Below, piece after piece: positions 1 through 4,284 of a DNA stretch of 5,775 bases. Location of the stretch: positions 21,811 to 27,585 of the forward strand of contig OKRF01000001.1 of the NCBI GenBank assembly GCA_900290315.1, in the 5' to 3' direction. The notes beneath the pieces were generated by a model. It made no database searches. It was not told the DNA's origin and saw only the letters and a program-made list of their open reading frames with translations. Position 1 is the first letter of the stretch. Each line of letters starts with the position of its first letter. Source of the stretch: Candidatus Sulfopaludibacter sp. SbA3 (GTDB taxonomy: Bacteria > Acidobacteriota > Terriglobia > Bryobacterales > Bryobacteraceae). Both the position numbers and the translations under genes were made by a program.

Positions 1-2
1 CC

Positions 3-839
3 AGCCAGTACGAAGTCTACAGCAACGGTTTGCGGATCGAGAGGCGGTTCGAGGTGGCCAACGAACCGCGCTGGTATGCCCTGATGGAACGGGGCTCTGC
101 CGCCGCCACGGGCCCGTCCCGATCCGAACCGATGGGGATCGTTTTTCACATCACCGAGAGCGACCAGGCGCCATTTGAAGCGGAGCAGAATCGCAACCTC
201 AAACGGCTTGGCCGCGATCTGCTTCTGTATGCTCGCAGCAAGCGCGCGTACCATTTTGTCATCGACCGGTTCGGGCGGGTTTTCCGGGTTGTAGTGGAAT
301 CAGACGTGGCGAATCACGCCGGCCATTCGGTGTGGGCGGATACCCGCTGGACCTATCTGAGTCTGAACGCCAGCTTCCTGGGTGTGGCGTTCGAAGCTAG
401 CACGCGGACAGACGAGCCGCCCATGAATCAGGCGCAACTGCACGCCGCCAAGATTCTAGTCGCCATGCTCGCTGACAAATACCACCTGTCGCCGCAGAAC
501 TGCGTGACGCATGCGCAAGTCTCCGTGAATCCCTCTAACATGCGCATCGGCTGGCATACGGATTGGGGCACAGGATTCCCCTTTCAAGAGCTGGGCTTGC
601 CCAACAACTACGAGTCTCCGAATCCCGCATTATCGATCTTCGGGTTCGAGTATGACGATAGCTACCGGACCGCGACTGGTCCGGATCTGTGGCGAGGCAT
701 CACCAGCGCCGAAGAGCAGATGCGCGAATCGGCCGCCCAACACGGCATGACTCTAACCGCTTACCGGACGTCTCTGCAGAAAAAGTACCGGCAGGCAATA
801 TCCGCACTCCGCGAGCGGAGTGGAACCGAGGAGAATTGA
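3..839 (+). CDS. N-acetylmuramoyl-L-alanine amidase (Amidase_2/PGRP fold), 5' end outside window
   Basis: Predicted zinc amidase that cuts the bond between N-acetylmuramic acid and L-alanine in peptidoglycan. Numbering residues from the TTG at position 30, the Amidase_2 signature is clear: GIVFHITES with first zinc His (H40), AYHFVIDRFG (74-83), the ANHAGHS segment (94-100), THAQVS with second His (H161), and WHTDWG with Asp178 as probable third ligand. His176 sits where many relatives have a catalytic Lys or Arg. The TTG at 30 is probably not the start: the frame stays open to the window edge and reads YEVYSNGL before it, so the gene begins upstream. Whether a signal peptide exists is therefore unknown. 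The last 80 or so residues end in a charged helix-like tail with no domain I recognise. The stop lies two bases before the actin-like gene, so the two are almost certainly one operon. The family call is firm; the substrate and cell location are inferred. Confidence 0.85.
   Translation, partial: SQYEVYSNGLRIERRFEVANEPRWYALMERGSAAATGPSRSEPMGIVFHITESDQAPFEAEQNRNLKRLGRDLLLYARSKRAYHFVIDRFGRVFRVVVESDVANHAGHSVWADTRWTYLSLNASFLGVAFEASTRTDEPPMNQAQLHAAKILVAMLADKYHLSPQNCVTHAQVSVNPSNMRIGWHTDWGTGFPFQELGLPNNYESPNPALSIFGFEYDDSYRTATGPDLWRGITSAEEQMRESAAQHGMTLTAYRTSLQKKYRQAISALRERSGTEEN
828..833 (+). promoter_or_regulatory. Shine-Dalgarno site that fixes the start of the actin-like gene
   Basis: GAGGAG lies 8 bases before the ATG at 842 and inside the last codons of the amidase gene. 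It favours the ATG at 842 over the in-frame ATG at 689. The 51 residues between those two starts overlap the amidase gene and are rich in Arg and His, as expected for an out-of-frame reading. Confidence 0.8.
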
Positions 840-841
840 AC

Positions 842-1852
842 ATGAACCGCAACGAAACAGCCAACCCTGGCGCCATTGGACTGGATGTGGGTACCAGCCG
901 GATTGTGGCCGCCCGGCAAGCCGATCAACAAATCCGGTATACCGCCCAACTGAACGCTTTTGTCGGCATTCCCTATTCGAGGATCACGCAGAACGTACTC
1001 CAACGGGAAGGGGTGCCGCACACCATCCAGGGAGATGAGATCATCGTCACCGGGAATGAGTCCGAGAGGTTCGCGGACTTCCTGAACAAAGACATCCGGC
1101 GCACGATGTCGCATGGTCTCATCAATGCCGACGAACCGGATGGCGCAAAATTCATTCGCGCCATCGCCAGTTCGGTGGCAGGGAAGGCGGAAAAGGGGCA
1201 GAAGCTGTGCTTCACCGTGCCGGCCGCCCCTATCGGAGCCGCGGAAACTCTCACGTATCACGAAGCGGCGCTGCGCCAGATCCTGGGCGGGTTGGGATTC
1301 GAAGTGAGCAGCATCAATGAAGGACTGGCGGTGGTGTATGCCGAATTGGATGGCACGAATTATACGGGCATTGGCATCAGTTGCGGCGGCGGACTTTGCA
1401 ACGTTTGCTTTTCCTACCTCTCGGTGCCCGTGCTGACCTTCAGCCTCCCGAAAGCCGGCGATTTCATCGATGGGAGCGCTGCCTCCGTGATTGGGGAGCG
1501 CGCCAACCGGGTGCGCATGCTGAAGGAGCAGTCTTTCTACCTGAACGGCCACAGCCCCCTCGAAAACAAGCTGCAGCAGGTGCTGACTGTTTACTACGAT
1601 GACCTGATTCAGTCGCTGGTGGCGAGTCTTCGAAGCGCCTTCCAAAGCGCCCGCAACTTGCCGAAGCTGTCGCGGCCGATCCCGCTGGTGCTGAGCGGCG
1701 GCACCGCCATTCCGGAAGGCTTCCGCGATCGATTCGAAAGTGCGCTGCGCTCCTCCGATTTCCCCATCGCGCTCTCGGAAATCCGGATGGCTGCGGAGCC
1801 TCAGAACACTACGGCCAAGGGAGCGCTGGTAGCCGCGTTATCCAGCATGTAG
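842..1852 (+). CDS. Actin/MreB-superfamily ATPase-like protein, subfamily not recognised
   Basis: A 336-residue protein with the five-part actin-fold nucleotide site in the right order. Phosphate-1 is GLDVGTSRIVAA (13-24). Connect-1 is SSINEGLAVV (156-165), with Glu160 where MreB has its catalytic Glu. Phosphate-2 is ISCGGGLCNV (179-188). The adenosine motif is LVLSGGTAIPEGF (282-294). Connect-2 is NTTAKGALVAAL (322-333). Length fits MreB or ParM rather than Hsp70. No transmembrane segment is visible. The oddity is phosphate-2: the usual Asp of DxGGG is Ser180, and Cys181, Cys186 and Cys189 crowd the loop. ATP hydrolysis may therefore be slow, redox-sensitive or absent. It is translationally close to the upstream amidase (2-bp gap), which suggests a role in organising a cell-wall enzyme, but this is inference. 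It could also be a pilus- or partition-type actin relative. The fold call is strong; the function is open. Confidence 0.8.
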   Translation: MNRNETANPGAIGLDVGTSRIVAARQADQQIRYTAQLNAFVGIPYSRITQNVLQREGVPHTIQGDEIIVTGNESERFADFLNKDIRRTMSHGLINADEPDGAKFIRAIASSVAGKAEKGQKLCFTVPAAPIGAAETLTYHEAALRQILGGLGFEVSSINEGLAVVYAELDGTNYTGIGISCGGGLCNVCFSYLSVPVLTFSLPKAGDFIDGSAASVIGERANRVRMLKEQSFYLNGHSPLENKLQQVLTVYYDDLIQSLVASLRSAFQSARNLPKLSRPIPLVLSGGTAIPEGFRDRFESALRSSDFPIALSEIRMAAEPQNTTAKGALVAALSSM

Positions 1853-1879
1853 GCAGCGGTAACGGCCGGGCTCCTGCCT
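1851..1879. terminator. Possible weak bidirectional terminator between convergent genes
   Basis: AGGCAG (1851-1856) and CTGCCT (1874-1879) form a perfect 6-bp inverted repeat around a 17-base loop. It lies exactly between the stop of the actin-like gene and the stop of the convergent M24 gene. There is no T-run on either side, so an intrinsic terminator is only a possibility, suggested mainly by position. Confidence 0.25.
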
Positions 1880-1884
1880 CGGGA

Positions 1885-3120
1885 TCATCCAAAAGGTTGA
1901 TCGATAGCGGGGCTCTGTTGGCTGAAGAAGCGGGCGCCATCTTCCGCCATGTAGATGCAATCTTCGAGGCGGACGCCGAATTCGCCTTCCACGATCATGG
2001 GCTCATCGCTGAAACACATGCCTGGCTCCAGGCGGGTCGTGTTGCCCTTCACCAGGTAGGTCCACTCGTGAATGTCGAGACCCAGGCCGTGGCCCGTACG
2101 GTGAGGCAAGCCCGGGAGTTTGTAGCCTGGACCGAATCCGGCATCGGTGATCACTTTGCGGGCCGCGATGTCGACCGATTCGCAAGTGGCGCCCAGGCGC
2201 GCGGCGGCGAACGCGGCATCCTGCGCCTTCCGCTCCAGGTCCCAGATCTGCTTTTGACGGGAGGAAGGTTTGCCGAAAACCACGGCGCGCGTAATGTCCG
2301 ATTGGTAACCGTCTACCGAGCAGCCATCGTCGAGCAGAATCATGTCACCCGTGTGCAGGGTCTGCGGCACCGTGCTGCCGTGGGGGAATGCGGTGTTCTT
2401 TCCGAAGCTCACCGACACATTCCCGCGAAAACCCAGCGCGGTGTAGGCGGCCCCGATATTGCCGGACAATTCGCGCGGCGCCATGCCTTCGCGGAGCGTG
2501 GCGAGCCCGGCGCGGTAGGCTTCGATCGTGACGTCCGCGGCGCGCTGCATGAGCGCGATTTCCGCTTTCGACTTAATCATGCGGCAGCCCGCGGTGACCG
2601 GCGTCGCGTTTAGGAATTCCGCAGAAGGGATCTGTTTGCGCAGGCCGTCGTACACCGAAAACTGTACCTGCTCTTCCAGGCCTATCTTCCCCGTACTAAC
2701 GCCGTAGTCTGTCAGCGCTTGTCTGGTGACACCGAACGGCCCGTCACTCTCCCCATAGGCGAAGACCTTGCCGCCCACGCGGCTCGCGTCGTGTGCCCTC
2801 TGCTCCTCGGCGGCCGGCACAATCCAGCCGATCTCGCCCTTGACGGGGATCAGAAGGCCGGAGAGATTGCGCGTCCCCGTAAAGTAAAACATGGAGGACC
2901 CGCGCTCCATGTACACTCCGCCGATTTTCTGTGCGGCCATCAGGCGGCGGGCCTTCCCGATGCGCGCGCGGCGTTCGTCGTTGGTGATTGGCTGCACCCC
3001 ATCGGTCATGGGCTTGAGCGCACGGATGGAGTCAGGCACGCCGGATGGCGGTTGTTGCGCGCGCGCCAGCGCGCCCACCCCGACGGTCGAGACTCCCAGA
3101 AAAGTGCGCCGATTGATCAT
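1885..3120 (-). CDS. Tat-exported M24 metallopeptidase, Xaa-Pro aminopeptidase type
   Basis: Predicted dimetal peptidase that removes an N-terminal residue preceding proline, or cleaves prolyl dipeptides. Counting from the ATG at 3120 it has 411 residues. The N-terminus NRRTFLGV (3-10), a short Gly/Ala/Val stretch and ARA-Q (19-22) resemble a twin-arginine signal with a cleavage site, so the enzyme is probably exported folded. A creatinase-type N-terminal domain spans roughly residues 45-170, and the pita-bread M24 domain roughly 185-400. All five metal ligands are visible: Asp264 (LLDDG), Asp275 (SDITR), His344 (TGHGLGL), Glu373 (SDEPM) and Glu386 (RLEDC). A TTG codon lies directly before the ATG, but the ATG is the better start; no good ribosome site precedes either. 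The gene converges on the actin-like gene and lies downstream of the mobile-element remnants. It could equally be a prolidase-like or creatinase-like M24 member; the exact substrate cannot be read from sequence. Confidence 0.9.
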   Translation of the reverse strand: MINRRTFLGVSTVGVGALARAQQPPSGVPDSIRALKPMTDGVQPITNDERRARIGKARRLMAAQKIGGVYMERGSSMFYFTGTRNLSGLLIPVKGEIGWIVPAAEEQRAHDASRVGGKVFAYGESDGPFGVTRQALTDYGVSTGKIGLEEQVQFSVYDGLRKQIPSAEFLNATPVTAGCRMIKSKAEIALMQRAADVTIEAYRAGLATLREGMAPRELSGNIGAAYTALGFRGNVSVSFGKNTAFPHGSTVPQTLHTGDMILLDDGCSVDGYQSDITRAVVFGKPSSRQKQIWDLERKAQDAAFAAARLGATCESVDIAARKVITDAGFGPGYKLPGLPHRTGHGLGLDIHEWTYLVKGNTTRLEPGMCFSDEPMIVEGEFGVRLEDCIYMAEDGARFFSQQSPAIDQPFG

Positions 3121-3134
3121 CAACTGTAGTTGCC

Positions 3135-3162
3135 ATTATGACAGCTTTGGCCGTGGTGTAAG
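3135..3162 (-). promoter_or_regulatory. Candidate promoter of the M24 peptidase gene
   Basis: On the minus strand CTTACA (3157-3162) and CATAAT (3135-3140) are separated by 16 bases and match the sigma-70 -35 and -10 consensus at 4/6 and 5/6 positions. The -10 box would put transcription start within about 10 bases of the ATG at 3120. That gives a very short leader, consistent with the lack of a ribosome site. The match is short and could be chance. Confidence 0.3.
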
Positions 3163-3167
3163 CGGTA

Positions 3168-3482
3168 TCAGCGGATGAGACAGCGGGCGTCACGGAAGAG
3201 CTTCACTCCGAACCGGGCGTGGTAGCTGATCTTTCCGCGCTTGAAAATGGGGCATCGGCAACGCCGAAGATGTAGGTCAAAGGAATCCAGCATGGTGAGA
3301 TCGATGTCCTTCAGCACGCCGCCTTTCCGCTGAACGTGAGACCGGCTCGGATGTGCCGAACGGCGCTTGCGGCGGCGTAACCCTCGCGTTCGAGGTTATC
3401 TCCGAACGCGTCGATGTGTGGTCCACTGATTCAACCGCAAGCGTCGTAGCGTCTTGGGCGCGGAGAAGTACGTTTCTAGCAG
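3168..3482 (-). pseudogene. N-terminal domain remnant of a tyrosine recombinase, two frameshifts
   Basis: Three overlapping minus-strand frames together read as the N-terminal DNA-binding (SAM-like) part of a phage-type integrase. Frame A (3482-3428) gives LLETYFSAPKTLRRLRLN. Frame B (3427-3311) gives SGPHIDAFGDNLEREGYA and then ASAVRHIRAG. Frame C (from about 3335 to the stop at 3168) gives VQRKGGVLKDIDLTMLDSF, an RCRCP motif, and YHARFGVKLFRD. From memory this order matches a family of roughly 400-residue recombinases common around IS91-like elements. AAGGAG lies shortly before a CTG at 3482, where relatives would have ATG, so even the start looks decayed. Homology stops near 3170, and no core-binding or catalytic domain follows. 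Frame C alone encodes a 41-residue ORF from an ATG at 3293, but I do not think it is a gene. Non-functional. Confidence 0.6.
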
Positions 3483-3503
3483 GGGCTCTCCTTGTTGAGC
3501 ATT

Positions 3504-3518
3504 GGCCATGAAATGGCC
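3504..3518. repeat. Short perfect hairpin, 6-bp arms
   Basis: GGCCAT (3504-3509) and ATGGCC (3513-3518) flank a 3-base centre. It lies about 20 bases upstream of the degenerate start of the recombinase remnant, between it and the transposase piece. It may be a relic of an element end or of a regulatory hairpin. It is short enough to occur by chance. Confidence 0.3.
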
Positions 3519-3568
3519 GCACCAAGCGTAGCAAAGCCCTTGAGCTTAAGAGGTGTAAGCGTTGCGCT

Positions 3569-3649
3569 CTGGCCGCACTGATCGCACTGTTCCAGATGGC
3601 CGCCGAGCACCGCGTTTCGACAAAGCTCGACTGCAGTCATGACGCGTCG
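3569..3649 (-). pseudogene. IS91-type transposase fragment, N-terminal zinc-binding region
   Basis: The minus-strand frame reads RRVMTAVELCRNAVLGGHLE followed by QCDQCGQ. This resembles the start of IS91-family Y2 transposases, where a 'C-R-x-A-x-L-G-G-H' segment leads into the first CxxC of a zinc-binding domain. The second half of that domain, the C-R-N-R-H-C-P-K-C type motif, is missing, as are the catalytic tyrosines and everything after them. After position 3569 the reading (SATLTPLKLKGF onward) no longer looks like this family and ends at a stop at 3476. The fragment is fused in frame to the tail of the recombinase remnant. It can have no transposase activity. Confidence 0.6.
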
Positions 3650-4097
3650 GAGCAGGTCGAGCGGACTGATGGTGGAGCAGACCTTACTGGTGGCGATGCA
3701 CAGGTACCGGGCCGTGGTGGTCAGGCTGCGGTGGCCGAGCAGGAGTTGAATGGTGCGGATGTCGGTTCCCGATTCCAGAAGATGAACAGCGAAGGGGTGG
3801 CGCATCGAATGAGGCGCAATCGGCCTACGGATGCCAGAGAGCTGCAGGGCCTTCTGGCAGGCCAGTTCGACGGAACTTCTGTTTGATGAGCTGGCCGCTC
3901 ACATCGCCCTCGAACAGCCAACCGTTCGGCCGCACGGCCCGATAATAGCTCCGTAGCGCCTCTAGCAATTTGGGAGACAGCATCACGTAGCGATCCTTCT
4001 GACCTTTGCCGTGGTCAATCCGGATGACCATACGCTGGCTGTCGATATCAGTGGGCTGCAAGTGGATGGCCTCGGAGATACGCCGCCCCGCGGCGTA
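3650..4097 (-). pseudogene. XerC-like tyrosine recombinase, catalytic half, frameshifted
   Basis: Two minus-strand frames join into one integrase catalytic domain. The first (4097 to about 3876) reads YAAGRRISEAIHLQPTDIDS, then GKGQKDRYVMLSP and GWLFEGD. The second (from 3877) reads SSVELACQKALQLSGI, then APHSMRHPFAVHLLESGTD, LLLGHRSLTTTARY and SKVCSTISPLDLL. The Arg of RISE, the Lys region of GKGQKDR, the HxxR of HSMR, the GH box and the nucleophile Tyr of TARY are all present. The domain was therefore active before the one-base frameshift at about 3876-3879, which makes the first frame stop soon after. The N-terminal half is missing upstream of 4097. A shifted reading, LKKPYRA, just before YAAG hints at another frameshift there. 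This recombinase type normally sits directly upstream of an IS91 transposase, which matches the fragment that follows it. Confidence 0.8.
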
Positions 4098-4163
4098 GCC
4101 TGAATGAGGCCCGGTATGGTTTCTTGAGGCAGGAACGCTTCGGGTTTCAGTAAAGGGGCAAGA

Positions 4164-4217
4164 GCCGAACCAGGCACGAAGTTTCGCAAAAGCGGCGAAA
4201 TTCGAGCCTGGCACGGC
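4164..4217. repeat. 54-bp imperfect palindrome, REP-like hairpin
   Basis: On the minus strand a perfect stem TTTCGC/GCGAAA encloses a 7-base loop. Farther out, CCAGGC pairs with GCCTGG (extending to CCAGGCT-side C/G), and the outermost four bases pair again (GCCG with CGGC). One single-base bulge and a few mismatches separate these blocks. The element lies at the truncated 5' side of the recombinase remnant, where recombinase homology has ended. Such structures occur as REP/BIME repeats or as element-end hairpins. Which one this is cannot be told from a single copy. Confidence 0.5.
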
Positions 4218-4238
4218 TTTGCGGCGTATCCCGGCGCT

Positions 4239-4254
4239 AATACGCTAGCGTATT
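4239..4254. repeat. 16-bp perfect palindrome AATACGCTAGCGTATT
   Basis: The sequence is its own reverse complement over 16 bases. It lies 29 bases beyond the katG stop, in the short gap between katG and the 54-bp palindrome. It could be a dimeric-protein binding site, an element-end relic, or part of the katG terminator. It has no T-run, and nothing upstream of a start codon uses it, so I assign no function. Confidence 0.5.
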
Positions 4255-4271
4255 TCTGAAATGACCGACTA

Positions 4272-4284
4272 AGCTAGTCTAGCT
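4272..4284. repeat. 13-bp inverted repeat overlapping the katG stop
   Basis: AGCTAG (4272-4277) and CTAGCT (4279-4284) surround a single base, and the right arm touches the last base of the katG stop codon. With a 1-base centre it is a poor hairpin. It shares the core GCTAG with the 16-bp palindrome next door. Together they may weakly terminate katG transcription. Confidence 0.3.

Noticed and set aside
30..32. TTG at 30 as the amidase start
   Set aside because: The frame continues open to the window edge and no ribosome site precedes the TTG; it is more likely an internal Leu codon.
689..841. In-frame 51-residue N-terminal extension of the actin-like protein
   Set aside because: It overlaps the amidase gene, has the Arg/His-rich composition of a wrong-frame reading, and the ATG at 842 has a good ribosome site and places the phosphate-1 motif at a normal distance from the N-terminus.
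761..1645. 294-residue minus-strand ORF
   Set aside because: It is antisense to the actin-like gene, whose motifs are unmistakable; no family features are visible in the antisense reading.
1897..2613. 238-residue plus-strand ORF
   Set aside because: It lies antisense to the M24 gene, in which all five metal ligands are present; its composition is typical of a GC-rich shadow frame.
3277..3534. 85-residue minus-strand ORF
   Set aside because: It runs in a frame that matches none of the recombinase segments across most of its length and resembles no family I know.
3825..4214. 129-residue ORF taken as a complete small integrase
   Set aside because: Its first 39 residues come from the palindrome and non-homologous DNA, and it ends at the frameshift; only the middle part is recombinase, so it is treated as part of a pseudogene.
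3124..4283. CRISPR array, tRNA or other structured RNA in the gene-poor stretch
   Set aside because: No regularly spaced direct repeats and no cloverleaf were seen; the inverted repeats present are single and unrelated to one another apart from the GCTAG core.
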